DNA from: Pseudomonas marginalis
GTDB lineage: Bacteria; Pseudomonadota; Gammaproteobacteria; Pseudomonadales; Pseudomonadaceae
Direction of reading: 5' to 3'
NCBI RefSeq assembly: GCF_900105325.1
Contig: NZ_FNSU01000003.1
Span: 1,240,001-1,304,000 of the forward strand
DNA: 64,000 nucleotides
A program made the translations under genes and the position numbers. The notes under the pieces are model-generated. The model searched no databases. It had not been told where the DNA came from and worked only from the letters and a program-made list of their open reading frames with translations. This document shows positions 52,749-61,907 of this stretch, piece after piece. Within the stretch, counting starts at the first letter, position 1, and each line of letters opens with the position of its first letter.

Positions 52749-52946
52749 TTTTCATCCCGTCCAGTGGGCCAGTTTTCATTCCCGATAACATCCGAGGCTG
52801 AGTGTTATGCGGCTATGTTACGTCAATGTACAGCCGCCATGAACGTCCCCTCCCTGTCCCTTCCCCCGTGTATCGCAAGTGGGCGAACATATCCCCGCCA
52901 TAGTATGGTTGCGGCCCCCAACCCTCACAGGATATGAAGGTTACCC

Positions 52947-53585
52947 ATGCGTTTACTGTTTCCCCTGGCCGTCAGCTTGACGCTGATCGGCTGCGCCACC
53001 ACCAAGACCGACGTTCGCAACGAAGCACAAATCAGTCGATATGACCCGGCCAATACGGCGCGTGTCCGCCTGATCACCGGTGACACCACCCACGCAGGCT
53101 TTATCAGTGGCCAGACCTGCGAGATGTTCTACAACGAGTCCCTGCTGACCAAAACCCCTGAAGAAGCCGGATGGCAAACAGCCCATGTCGACTCGGCGGG
53201 ACTCTACCCTTTCCGGGCGACAGACCGCCAGAACAGCGTGATTGGCATGCCTGCCAGCAAGGCGAGCAAAGCCATCAATCAATCGCCCAAGGTGTTTGAC
53301 GAACATGTCATCCCGGCCGGTAAACCGTTTATTGCAGGGTTCGCCATGGGGGGATCGCAACTCTCCTGCTTTCCCGCGCCTGTCACGCTCATCCCCGAGC
53401 CCGGTAAAGACTATGAAATGGAACTTCAAATGATGAAAATCAGCACGTTCAAGGCCGGCTGCGTGATTGCCGTTCGCCAACTCTCCACCCAGGCCGACAC
53501 CACCGTAGAAACGCCGCTGAAACCCCAGGTGTGTGCCAAAACGCCGTCGGGCTGGTACACCGTGACCCCAGCGTCCTTGCCTTGA
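52947..53585 (+). CDS. Hypothetical lipoprotein (212 aa)
   Basis: Signal MRLLFPLAVSLTLIGC gives a lipobox LIGC. The mature part contains RVRLITGDTTHAGFISGQTC (a DUF2846-like 'A-x-v-R-x-y' strand) and several Cys. Family not certain. Preceded by a ~200-base intergenic stretch with no other feature seen. It may precede the next gene in one unit (75 bases). Confidence 0.75.
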   Translation: MRLLFPLAVSLTLIGCATTKTDVRNEAQISRYDPANTARVRLITGDTTHAGFISGQTCEMFYNESLLTKTPEEAGWQTAHVDSAGLYPFRATDRQNSVIGMPASKASKAINQSPKVFDEHVIPAGKPFIAGFAMGGSQLSCFPAPVTLIPEPGKDYEMELQMMKISTFKAGCVIAVRQLSTQADTTVETPLKPQVCAKTPSGWYTVTPASLP

Positions 53586-53659
53586 TCGTCCCGGGACAGT
53601 TGTTGAACGGCAGTTGTGCTTGACTCAATGGTTTTCCTCACACTCATACAGGGACAGAC

Positions 53660-54244
53660 ATGGGCATTTTGGATCGGTTGTTTGGTGGACGCTTTACCAT
53701 GCCGCCTCCCGAGGAAACCAACCTCAGCGCTTCAGCGATCATGAAAGAGCTACGGCCCGAGCGCAGCGACCCCACCCAGAAAAAAGCCCTCGAAGCCTTT
53801 GCCCAGGCGCTGGTGGCGACCACTGCGGAAAAAGAAGGCGCCAGACTTGTCCGCCGCGTTATGCGCAGATACGCGATGGGAGATGACCCCTGCAGTGCCC
53901 TCACCGAAGGTTTCCTGAATGACGCCAAGGGGCAAAAACTTGAACACCTTGTACTCCTCAGCGTGGATTGGAAGGGCTATGACGTGTTTGAGTATCAAGC
54001 GCCCTTTCTGGTCAGCGCCAGTGGCTTGAAGGCGCCCTACGCCTATGTACGGGAAGACGCTACCTCCATGCCACAGGTTCTCGATAACTTTGATCAGTGG
54101 CTCGCCCGGTTCGGTAAACGGTTTCTTCACCTGGACTCCGGAGGTGAAAATTACGACGGTTTCATTGTTGACGCGGATCGACTGGAAGACGTTATCGAGC
54201 TGGCTGGACGAGCGGGAATCCACGTGCGTCTTGAGAGCTTCTGA
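53660..54244 (+). CDS. Hypothetical cytosolic protein, DUF6630-like (194 aa)
   Basis: No signal or membrane segment. Contains LVLLSVDWKGYDVFEYQAPF and a C-terminal FLHLDSGGENYDGFIVDADRLEDVIELA, a pattern I associate with DUF6630, but weakly. The N-terminus GILDRLFGGRF suggests an amphipathic start. No function can be assigned. Confidence 0.65.
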   Translation: MGILDRLFGGRFTMPPPEETNLSASAIMKELRPERSDPTQKKALEAFAQALVATTAEKEGARLVRRVMRRYAMGDDPCSALTEGFLNDAKGQKLEHLVLLSVDWKGYDVFEYQAPFLVSASGLKAPYAYVREDATSMPQVLDNFDQWLARFGKRFLHLDSGGENYDGFIVDADRLEDVIELAGRAGIHVRLESF

Positions 54245-54329
54245 CTCTGCGGCGGGGTGAGGGGCTTCTGCAAAACCTGTTCAATCAAGCCCTCGCCCGA
54301 GGAATGTCCCTGCCCCGGCCGCTATCCGA

Positions 54330-54527
54330 TCAGGTTTTCCCTTTCCCGGTCATTGCGGCCTTGGACCTGGAGCCCTGATCCCCCCTCGGGCGTTCAGCCC
54401 GCTGTTTTTGCTCCTGCTTGAATTGCTGCTGCCAGCGCACCAGCGCCTCAGCCCCGTCCGATGCCTGCACGGCCCATGGCGTCGACGCGATCATGCCGAA
54501 AAGCGTCCAGATAAGGAGTTGCTTCAT
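54330..54527 (-). CDS. Small secreted basic protein (65 aa)
   Basis: Signal peptide MKQLLIWTLFGMIASTPWAVQA, then a short basic and Gln-rich mature part (QQQFKQEQKQRAERPRGDQ) ending KGKT. The ATG overlaps the stop of the FUSC gene (ATGA), so it is the distal gene of the efflux operon. Unknown function; too short for a typical outer-membrane partner. Confidence 0.65.
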   Translation of the reverse strand: MKQLLIWTLFGMIASTPWAVQASDGAEALVRWQQQFKQEQKQRAERPRGDQGSRSKAAMTGKGKT

Positions 54528-56479
54528 TTCATCTCACCTTGGTTGTTTGAACTGGAATGGATGCGGATATCCGCGTTGGTAATGCTTGAATAGGTGTCGA
54601 GCAGCCCGGCTAACTCCTGGTAGCCAGCCGCCAGAGCGTGAGCCCCCAGCCGGGTCAATGATCTCGACGTCCGACGTGCCTGAGCCGCGCTGATCGCGGG
54701 AGTGGAGGCATACCGTGAAATACGCTGTTCGCCCCTTTGCGCGCACGTGGCGATCGCCGAGTCAGGTTCCAGCTCCCGTGTCTGGCGTTGTAAAGTCAGC
54801 AGCCGGCGACTCAATTGAAGGGACACAGAGCCGGCGCCGCCCGCCGGTTGGTGACCAGCGCCCAAGAGTGCCTGCAAGGCGACCAATCGGTGCTGTTGCC
54901 GGGCCTGCCACTTGAGCAGGTCCATGCGGCGCCCGTGCCGGAGTAAGCGCCGGGTGTCCCTGTGCAGCGCCTGGGTGAGGACGTGTACATGGCGGGCGGA
55001 TTTCCCCGGCAGTAGCTGGAAGGCCAGCAGGCAGATGGCAAGCGCTGCCAGCCAGGCGAGCGCTTGATTGGCGAAGTCCGTGAAGTCGTACTGGGCCGTG
55101 CCGCCGGTGCCGACGAGGGTGTTGAACGCGATCAGGTAGGCAATGCCCTGCAAGGCGTGGCGCGGCCGGGTGGTGGCATGAATGCCGACGGTCCAGAAAG
55201 CGATCAGCACGATGCTGAGCAACGCGAACCCGCTGATGTGCGGCAACACCAGGAACTTGCACGCCGCTGCCGTTACGATGCCGTAGAGCGTCCCCTCGAA
55301 GAAGCGGCCGATGCCTTGAGCGGGCGCCGGGCTGGTGGCCAGCAAGGTGCAGCACGGGCCCAACACCGCCAGCAAGGTTGGCCCCTGGTCCCAGGCGGTC
55401 AGGTACCAGACCGCAGCGGTTGCAAGCGTGGCCACCAGGGCGCGTAGACCGTTGCGCAGCGCGTCGCCGTAATGGCGGTGGAACCCCACGGCGCGGGCCG
55501 GCGTCCGGGGCGCGCGTTCAAGGCAAGCAAAGCTCAGCAAGGCGCTGGACAGGTCTGCCAATTGTTCACTCAAGCACTGCTGGCTTTGACAGTTTTCATG
55601 GGCCTGGGCGAGGCAGTGCTGCATCTCCCGGACATGCTCGGCTGCCGCGGAAAAACCCGGCTTTGCTTCGGCCAGCTGTTGCAGCTGCGCGCCCATCCTA
55701 ACGAGGGAAGGCAAGCCACCACGGTTGAGCGGTGACTCGTCCAGGATCACCCCATGCACATACGCAAGCCCTGCCTGCAGGGTCGCAAGCCTGGAACGGA
55801 TCAGGCGGGACTCACCTCGGCCGATCCCGAGAAGCTCGTCCACCTTACCCACATCGATGGTGAGCTGGCCCTGCACACTAGCCAGTTGCGCGCCCTGTTC
55901 CCCCTCAATTCGCAAGGCCAGCAATCCCAAGGTACGGGCGGCGATGTCCTCAAGCGCCTTGTTCAGTTTGGACTCGACGGTCTTGCGGCTGAACAGCGTC
56001 GCCACCAGACTCAGGCTCAACACCCCGAGGACCACGGCCGTGCCCCGCGCCACGATATGCTCGAAACCTTGCTGCGGGGCGACAATGGCCGGGCCCAGGG
56101 CAAGGCAAACCGTATAGCCTGCGACCACTGCCGCCGTGGCCTGGTAGTGCCGAAGCACGGTCATGGCACCGACACAAAGGCCGAGCCACACCCCGATCCC
56201 GAGGATGAACAGCAGCATTTTTTGCGCGAACAGGCCGGTCAGGACCAGGGCGGCGAGCAACCCCACCAGGGTTCCCAGTACGCGATTGAAGCCCTTGCCG
56301 ACCACCGCGCCCTGCAGCGGATGGATCAGCAGCAACACGGTCGAAGCCGCCGAGAACGGCGCCTCCAGGTGCAATTGGAAGCCCAGCCAAAGGGCCAATG
56401 TGGCCGCCGCAAGACTGCGCAGCACATACCCCGAGGTCTCGGGCGACCATGCCCCGAGCATTCGCAGTGCGCGGACCAT
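54524..56479 (-). CDS. FUSC/AaeB-like inner-membrane exporter (651 aa)
   Basis: Two repeats, each with several helices (residues 15-170 and 355-500), separated and followed by cytosolic helical parts. FSAASTVLLLIHPLQGAVVGKGFNRVLGTLVGLLAALVLTGLF is the usual FUSC loop. Pairs with the upstream membrane-fusion protein to export aromatic acids or similar compounds. The ATG at 56479 overlaps the HlyD-type stop (TGATG). Several earlier in-frame starts are ignored for that reason. Confidence 0.88.
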   Translation of the reverse strand: MVRALRMLGAWSPETSGYVLRSLAAATLALWLGFQLHLEAPFSAASTVLLLIHPLQGAVVGKGFNRVLGTLVGLLAALVLTGLFAQKMLLFILGIGVWLGLCVGAMTVLRHYQATAAVVAGYTVCLALGPAIVAPQQGFEHIVARGTAVVLGVLSLSLVATLFSRKTVESKLNKALEDIAARTLGLLALRIEGEQGAQLASVQGQLTIDVGKVDELLGIGRGESRLIRSRLATLQAGLAYVHGVILDESPLNRGGLPSLVRMGAQLQQLAEAKPGFSAAAEHVREMQHCLAQAHENCQSQQCLSEQLADLSSALLSFACLERAPRTPARAVGFHRHYGDALRNGLRALVATLATAAVWYLTAWDQGPTLLAVLGPCCTLLATSPAPAQGIGRFFEGTLYGIVTAAACKFLVLPHISGFALLSIVLIAFWTVGIHATTRPRHALQGIAYLIAFNTLVGTGGTAQYDFTDFANQALAWLAALAICLLAFQLLPGKSARHVHVLTQALHRDTRRLLRHGRRMDLLKWQARQQHRLVALQALLGAGHQPAGGAGSVSLQLSRRLLTLQRQTRELEPDSAIATCAQRGEQRISRYASTPAISAAQARRTSRSLTRLGAHALAAGYQELAGLLDTYSSITNADIRIHSSSNNQGEMK

Positions 56480-57387
56480 CACATGAAATCCTGCAGCCAC
56501 TGGGTAAGCCGCCAATGGGGGGCGGCCCCCGCCTCGGCGACCTCGATACTCGCAGTCATCCCCGCCGCCAGCTCCACGCCCGGTGGCACCTTGTCCAGCT
56601 CAATCCGAACCGGCACACGCTGGGCCAGGCGTATCCAGCTGAACGTAGGAGCCACCTGGGGCAAGCCACTGTTACTGCGCAGCTCGTTGCCGTCGGCAAT
56701 GCCTCTGCCGAGACTCGCCACATGCCCTTCAAGCAGCGGCGCAAAGCCCATGAGCTTGATGGACGCTGCGGCCCCCACGCGAACACCGGGCAGCTTGGTC
56801 TCCTCGAAGTAACCGGTGACCCAGAAGCTATGGCTGTCGACCACATAGATATTGGTATCGCCCGCCGCCGCGTAGTCACCCGGCTGCAGCCGCAGCTGGG
56901 TCACATACCCGTCGACCGGTGAACGAACCGTCGTGCGCTGCAGATCCAGCTGCGCGTGGGCCAACTGGCTCTGGGCCGCGTCCACCCGCGCCCTGGCCAC
57001 CGCCAGGTCCCGGGCCGCATTGTCGGTCTCCTCCCGCGCAATGGCATCGCCGAGTTGCTGGCGACGGCTGAGCTGTGAGCGGCGCTGTTCGAACACGCTG
57101 CGCGCCTCGGCAAGCTCGGCCGTTCGCTGTTGCCGGGCCAGCAGATAGGCGCTGCGGTCGATCTGATACAACAACGCGCCCTTGGCGACCCACTGGTTGT
57201 CCTCGACCAGCAGTTGTTCAACCTGGCCGGACACTTCGGGGGCAATGCGGATGACTTGCGCGCTGACCCGCCCGTCCCGTGTCCAGGGGGCCAGCTCATA
57301 GGCGCGCCACAACTGCGTACACAACAGCAGCGCGGTCAAGCCGAGCATCAGGGTGACGAGGGTCTTGAGCAGGTGTTTGATCGTCAT
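56479..57387 (-). CDS. HlyD/EmrA-type periplasmic adaptor (302 aa)
   Basis: One N-terminal membrane anchor (LMLGLTALLLCTQLW), biotinyl-lipoyl half motifs (VSAQVIRIAPEVSGQVEQLLVEDNQWVAKGALLYQID and TTVRSPVDGYVTQLRLQPGDY) and a coiled-coil hairpin between them (about 85-145). AaeA-like. Lies between the DUF1656 and FUSC genes, 10 bases after the former. Confidence 0.9.
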   Translation of the reverse strand: MTIKHLLKTLVTLMLGLTALLLCTQLWRAYELAPWTRDGRVSAQVIRIAPEVSGQVEQLLVEDNQWVAKGALLYQIDRSAYLLARQQRTAELAEARSVFEQRRSQLSRRQQLGDAIAREETDNAARDLAVARARVDAAQSQLAHAQLDLQRTTVRSPVDGYVTQLRLQPGDYAAAGDTNIYVVDSHSFWVTGYFEETKLPGVRVGAAASIKLMGFAPLLEGHVASLGRGIADGNELRSNSGLPQVAPTFSWIRLAQRVPVRIELDKVPPGVELAAGMTASIEVAEAGAAPHWRLTQWLQDFM

Positions 57388-57397
57388 CGCCCGCGCC

Positions 57398-57586
57398 TCA
57401 AAACTTCAGCACGAGGATCGAGAGAACGATCAACGACATGCAGAAACGCGCCATGCTCGGGTGCCAGGCCCAGTCCAGCCAGGGCCGCACGATCCGCTCC
57501 AGCAGTGCGTAAACCACGGCGGTAACGCCCAGGTAGAGCAAGAAAGGCGGCAGGTAGAGGTGGGCAATCGTGATTTCGCTCAGCAT
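57398..57586 (-). CDS. DUF1656 membrane protein, AaeX-like (62 aa)
   Basis: Two hydrophobic helices (residues 10-30 and 43-60). The opening MLSEITIAHLYLPPFLLY is typical of DUF1656/AaeX, first gene of AaeXAB-type operons. The usual start at 57586. Longer readings in this frame are antisense to the AraC gene. Confidence 0.87.
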   Translation of the reverse strand: MLSEITIAHLYLPPFLLYLGVTAVVYALLERIVRPWLDWAWHPSMARFCMSLIVLSILVLKF

Positions 57587-57657
57587 CGTTGAATCTCGCA
57601 GTCGGCAATGGCCTTGCTGACGATGGTAGGGACTGCAAGGCCGTGCCGATATTGAGT

Positions 57658-58497
57658 ATGCTGCCAAGATATAATCAAATTCAGACAATCGAGGTGCGCG
57701 ACGTGGACGAGACACATCTCTACGGGGTGGATCAATTCGAACTGGACAATTTCGACCAACCCGCAGTGGCGTTGATGCTGGGAAGCCAGCGAAACGACAC
57801 CGAATTCCCCGTCCATACGCACCGCAAAGGCCAACTGGTGGTGGCGTATCACGGCGGCATCGTGTGCACCGTAGAGGATGGCGTGTGGATGGTGCCATCG
57901 GGGTTCGGCGTATGGATTCCGGGCGGTATTGCCCACAGCAACCGGGTGACCGCCAACGGCAAGATCGGCTATCTGTTCGTAGAGCCCGGTGCCGCAGCAT
58001 TACCGCACACATGCTGCACGCTGGTGCTGTCACCGCTGGTCCTGGAATTGATCCTGCACTTGAGCGCCCAAGCCCAGGACTATCCGCCGGCGTCTGCCAA
58101 TGCACGCGTGGCGAGCGTGCTCCTCGAACAGTTGGAACTGGCCCCCTCGGAACAGCTGTACCTGCCGCTTCCGGCCACAACGCAGCTGCGTTTCATCGCA
58201 CGGGGGTTGGCCCAGGACCCGTCAAATCGCTGCACCATGGCCCAATGGGCACGCCAGGTCGCCATGAGCGAGCGCTCCCTGGCGCGCTTGGTTAAAAGCG
58301 AAACTGGGCTAACCTTTGGCCAATGGCGCAAGCAATGGCAAATCATCGTGGCCTTGCAGAGCCTGGCCGAGGGCGAATCCGTGCAACGCACCGCCGAAGC
58401 CCTCGGGTACGAGTCGGTCAGTTCGTTCATCAGCATGTTTCGCAAGACACTGGGCTCGCCGCCAGCGCGGTACATGCGGCGGACCGCAACACGTTAG
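57658..58497 (+). CDS. AraC family regulator (279 aa)
   Basis: N-terminal cupin with FPVHTHRKGQLVVAYHGG, and C-terminal HTH (WARQVAMSERSLARLVKSETGLTFGQWRKQW ... VQRTAEALGYESVSSFISMFRKTLG). Divergent from the efflux operon 71 bases away, its probable target. ATG at 57658 lacks a strong ribosome site. Confidence 0.88.
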   Translation: MLPRYNQIQTIEVRDVDETHLYGVDQFELDNFDQPAVALMLGSQRNDTEFPVHTHRKGQLVVAYHGGIVCTVEDGVWMVPSGFGVWIPGGIAHSNRVTANGKIGYLFVEPGAAALPHTCCTLVLSPLVLELILHLSAQAQDYPPASANARVASVLLEQLELAPSEQLYLPLPATTQLRFIARGLAQDPSNRCTMAQWARQVAMSERSLARLVKSETGLTFGQWRKQWQIIVALQSLAEGESVQRTAEALGYESVSSFISMFRKTLGSPPARYMRRTATR

Positions 58498-58597
58498 CGG
58501 GGATCCGGCTGGCTGATGAAGCTTTACCCGTCGAACGGCCTAAATTTGCAGAATGACGTGCCGATAGGCTGGATATAACCCAAGGAGGCGGTTTCCC

Positions 58598-59911
58598 ATG
58601 TTCAATACAAAAGCCAAGAACCAGCTTCACGCCCAGGCAGCCGAGCTGTTGGAACTGCGCCAACTGCGCGATGGCCTGAACCGTGAAATGCTGACGTTGA
58701 GCATCGACTCGACATTCAAGATCACCGCATGCAACGACAACTTTGCCAAGTCGTTGGGCTGCACCCCGGAGCAACTTCGAGGCCGTGCCATGGCCGAGAT
58801 CGTCCCGCAGTACGTCTCCAAGCTGCCCTGCTTTCATAATTTCCGAGCGGCGGTCGCCGCAGGCAAGTCCATTACCGACGATTACCGCTACCTGCATGCC
58901 GACGGCTCATTGATATGGCTGCATGCACATTGGCAGCCGATCACGGATGCGAGCGGCCAGCTGAGTCATGTCACCTGCTATGCAACGAACATTACCGCCC
59001 GGGTAGAAAAAGCCTCGGAAAACACCTCTTTCATCCAGGCATTGCTGCGCTCGACGGCGGTGATCGAGTTCGACCTCTCCGGGCATGTCATCACCGCCAA
59101 TGAACAGTTCCTGCACGCCATGGGCTACAGCCTGGAACAAGCCAAAGGCAGCCACCACCGGATTTTCTGCAAGCCGGAGGAAACCTCGTCGCAGCACTAC
59201 AAGGATTTCTGGGCAACCCTGAACAGGGGCGAGTTTGTAGCCGGCCGATTTGAACGCGTTGACAGCCGCGGCCAGACCGTGTGGCTGGAAGCAACCTACA
59301 ACCCGGTGTACGACACTGAAGGCGCACTGTGCAAGGTGGTCAAGTTCGCCACGGTGGTCTCCGACCAGGTTGCCCGGGAACAGGAAGTCAGTGGCGCGGC
59401 GCAAACCGCATTTGAAATTTCCCGGCAGACCGATGTCAGTGCCGAGCGCGGAGCCGTCGTGGTCAACGACACGATGCATACCATGCATAAAATCGCCGCT
59501 GATATGCAGGCGGCTGCCGGCGGAGTCGAAGCCCTCGGAAAACAGTCACTGCTGATCAGTTCGATCATTCAGACCATCAGCAGCATTGCCCAGCAAACCA
59601 ATCTGCTGGCATTGAATGCCGCGATTGAAGCCGCCCGTGCAGGCGAGCAAGGTCGCGGCTTTGCGGTGGTGGCTGATGAAGTGCGACAACTGGCCGGGCG
59701 CACCAGCACGGCGACGGAAGAAATCGCCTCGGTGGTGCTGCAGAACCAGAAACTGGTGGATGAGACCGTCGCCGAAATGGCCAACAGCAAATCCCAGGCA
59801 GAGCAAGGTCTTGAACTCGCCACGCAGGCAGGCCAGGTCATTGTGGAAATTCAGGATGGCGCCAAGCGGGTGGTCGACGCGGTGGGCAGGTTTGCGAATC
59901 AGGTGGCTTAG
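58598..59911 (+). CDS. Soluble PAS-PAS chemoreceptor, BdlA-like (437 aa)
   Basis: Two PAS domains (about 20-140 and 145-260), each with WLHAHWQPI / WLEATYNPV strands, then the MCP signalling domain with tip IAQQTNLLALNAAIEAARAGEQGRGFAVVADEVRQLA. No membrane segment, so cytosolic. Same layout and size as Pseudomonas BdlA, a biofilm-dispersal sensor. Whether it carries haem or FAD cannot be read. Confidence 0.9.
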   Translation: MFNTKAKNQLHAQAAELLELRQLRDGLNREMLTLSIDSTFKITACNDNFAKSLGCTPEQLRGRAMAEIVPQYVSKLPCFHNFRAAVAAGKSITDDYRYLHADGSLIWLHAHWQPITDASGQLSHVTCYATNITARVEKASENTSFIQALLRSTAVIEFDLSGHVITANEQFLHAMGYSLEQAKGSHHRIFCKPEETSSQHYKDFWATLNRGEFVAGRFERVDSRGQTVWLEATYNPVYDTEGALCKVVKFATVVSDQVAREQEVSGAAQTAFEISRQTDVSAERGAVVVNDTMHTMHKIAADMQAAAGGVEALGKQSLLISSIIQTISSIAQQTNLLALNAAIEAARAGEQGRGFAVVADEVRQLAGRTSTATEEIASVVLQNQKLVDETVAEMANSKSQAEQGLELATQAGQVIVEIQDGAKRVVDAVGRFANQVA

Positions 59912-60047
59912 CCGGAGCAGTCACAGGGCCGCCTGTGCATGAGGCGGCGAACTGCACGCCGGACATGGGAAACAAGCCGCACATTGTCCAACCACCTCCA
60001 CTCCCCTTATCCTCGACGCTCCCCGTCCGTCCAAAACCGGAGCCGCC

Positions 60048-60668
60048 ATGGACCTCGCCACCCTCGCCCTGTTCCTCCCCGCCTGCTTCGCCCTGAACAT
60101 GGCGCCCGGTCCGAACAACCTGCTGTCCGTCAGCAACGCCACGCGCTACGGCTACCGCACCTCGTGCCTGGCCGGTATCGGCCGTCTGCTGGCGTTCGCC
60201 GGGATGATCGCCCTCGCCTCCGCAGGCTTGGCGGTGGTGCTGCAGACGTCGGAGTTGTTGTTCTACGCGATCAAGATTGTGGGCGCGGCGTATCTGTTTT
60301 ATCTGGCATTTCAGCTGTGGCGGGCTGATCCGCAGGCTGAGGCGCAATCGGCAGGCGCGAAGGTGGGTTTGTGGGTACTGGCGCGACAGGAGTTCCTGGT
60401 GGCGGCGGGCAACCCCAAGGCGATCCTGATCTTCACCGCGTTCCTCCCGCAATTCGTGGTCCCCGGCCAACCCATCACCCCGCAATTCGCCGTGCTGGGC
60501 GCGCTGTTCCTGGTGTTGGAATGGATCGCCATCAGCCTCTACGCCTATATGGGCCTGCACATGCGCCGCTGGTTTGCCGAGCCGCGTGGCAAGCGGATAT
60601 TCAACCGCTGCTGTGCGGGGTTGTTGTCAGCGGCGGCGACGGTGTTGTTGACCGCACGTAGGGCTTGA
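60048..60668 (+). CDS. LysE family amino acid exporter (206 aa)
   Basis: Five to six helices. The N-terminal FALNMAPGPNNLLSVSNATRYGYRTSCLAGIGRL is the RhtB/LysE signature (P-G-P). Inner membrane efflux of an amino acid or derivative. Ends 10 bases before the next gene. Confidence 0.9.
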   Translation: MDLATLALFLPACFALNMAPGPNNLLSVSNATRYGYRTSCLAGIGRLLAFAGMIALASAGLAVVLQTSELLFYAIKIVGAAYLFYLAFQLWRADPQAEAQSAGAKVGLWVLARQEFLVAAGNPKAILIFTAFLPQFVVPGQPITPQFAVLGALFLVLEWIAISLYAYMGLHMRRWFAEPRGKRIFNRCCAGLLSAAATVLLTARRA

Positions 60669-60678
60669 GGAAAAAAAC

Positions 60679-61071
60679 ATGACCCGCAACCAACTTGCCG
60701 ACCTTTACCTCGGCTACATCGACTGCCTGAACCGGCAGGATTGGAACCGCCTGGGCGACTTCGTCCACCCTGAGGTGGCCTATAACGCCAAGGTAGTCGG
60801 CCTGGAGGGCTACCGCGCCATGCTGGAGCGCGACTTCCGCGAGATCCCCGACCTGGTGTTCCACATCCAGTTGCTGATCGCCGACCCGCCCACCGTCGCC
60901 TGCCGGCTGAACTTCAATGTCACGCCCCGGGGCGAGTTTTTCGGGCTGGCGATCAATGGTCGCCAGGTGGCGTTCTCGGAGAACGTTTTCTACACGTTCG
61001 TCGACGGCAAAATCGCCCAGGTCTGGTCGGTGATCGACAAGGCGGCGATCGAACGGCAGTTGGCCGTCTAA
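60679..61071 (+). CDS. SnoaL/NTF2-like ester-cyclase-type protein (130 aa)
   Basis: NTF2-fold pattern: LADLYLGYIDCLNRQDWNRLGDFVHPEVAYNAK, LERDFREIPDLVFHIQLLIAD, and C-terminal VFYTFVDGKIAQVWSVIDKAAIERQL. Related to ester cyclases, no certain substrate. GAGG at 60667 precedes the ATG. Confidence 0.85.
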   Translation: MTRNQLADLYLGYIDCLNRQDWNRLGDFVHPEVAYNAKVVGLEGYRAMLERDFREIPDLVFHIQLLIADPPTVACRLNFNVTPRGEFFGLAINGRQVAFSENVFYTFVDGKIAQVWSVIDKAAIERQLAV

Positions 61072-61104
61072 ACTCCATGGACCCATTGTCCGTGGAGACC
61101 GATC

Positions 61105-61584
61105 ATGAAACGCAAGAACACCCTCTGCCTCTGGTACAACGACACCGCCGAGGAGGCTGCGCGCTTCTACGCCAGCACCTTCCCCGACAGTACGCTCGAC
61201 GCCGTGCACCTGGCCCCCGGTGACTACCCGTCCGGCAAACAGGGCGATGTGCTCACGGTGGAATTCACCGTGATGGGCATCCCGTGCATTGGCCTCAATG
61301 GCGGCCCGATATTCCCCCACAGCGAAGCGTTTTCCTTCCAGGTCGCCACCGATGACCAGGCCGAAACCGATCGCTACTGGAACGCCATTATCGACAACGG
61401 CGGCCAGGCCAGCGCCTGCGGTTGGTGCAAGGATAAATGGGGATTGTCGTGGCAGATCACGCCTCGGGTGTTGACCGATGCGGTGGCCAACCCTGACTCG
61501 ACAATAGCCAAACGTGCTTTCGACGCGATGATGACCATGACCAAAATCGACATTGCGGCGATTGAAGCAGCGATAAAAGGCTGA
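61105..61584 (+). CDS. PhnB-type VOC protein (159 aa)
   Basis: Opening NTLCLWYNDTAEEAARFYASTFPDSTLDAVHLAP and GWCKDKWGLSWQITPRVL are the 3-demethylubiquinone-methyltransferase-like (PhnB) pattern of VOC proteins. GTGGAG before the ATG. Biochemical role unknown for the family at large. Confidence 0.87.
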   Translation: MKRKNTLCLWYNDTAEEAARFYASTFPDSTLDAVHLAPGDYPSGKQGDVLTVEFTVMGIPCIGLNGGPIFPHSEAFSFQVATDDQAETDRYWNAIIDNGGQASACGWCKDKWGLSWQITPRVLTDAVANPDSTIAKRAFDAMMTMTKIDIAAIEAAIKG

Positions 61585-61622
61585 TCCACCTGCACCGGCG
61601 CATTCAAGCTACGGAGGAAGTT

Positions 61623-61674
61623 GACACACCTTGTAATATTCCATGAAGATAGCCCCAGTCTTCATGGGTGTGTC
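61623..61674 (+). promoter_or_regulatory. Two-tier hairpin before a small ORF
   Basis: Outer stem GACACACC (61623-61630) / GGTGTGTC (61667-61674) and inner stem ATGAAGA (61643-61649) / TCTTCAT (61659-61665), with a 12-base one-sided bulge. It ends 5 bases before the start of the 34-codon frame, so it could govern access to it. Confidence 0.55.
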
Positions 61675-61679
61675 AGCTT

Positions 61680-61784
61680 ATGTCCGCAACCTCAGTGGTT
61701 AACCTTTCCGTCATTGGCTTGATTGCCAAGGCGCAAGGTTGCGTGGCGCACGCCCTCAAATCGAAGAAACAGTCGCTCATGTGA
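61680..61784 (+). CDS. Small ORF of a recurrent Pseudomonas type (34 aa)
   Basis: Begins MSATSVVNLSVIGLIAKAQG and ends KSKKQSLM. The sequence reminds me of short hypothetical frames that recur in pseudomonads and of phage-P4 'ash'-like regions; this is memory, not a search. It has no separate ribosome site; the hairpin is immediately upstream. It may be a repeated element rather than a true gene. The rest of the 61585-61907 gap holds nothing I recognise. Confidence 0.35.
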   Translation: MSATSVVNLSVIGLIAKAQGCVAHALKSKKQSLM

Positions 61785-61907
61785 CCGGGGCGCGCTGTCC
61801 CGTCAGATGAGCTGACAGGACATTGAGCGCGGACTCCCTCCCCCTTTGCACAATTCCCCATGCCCTTCTGACGGTGACTCAAGCGGTCAATCATCAGGAG
61901 AAAGTGC

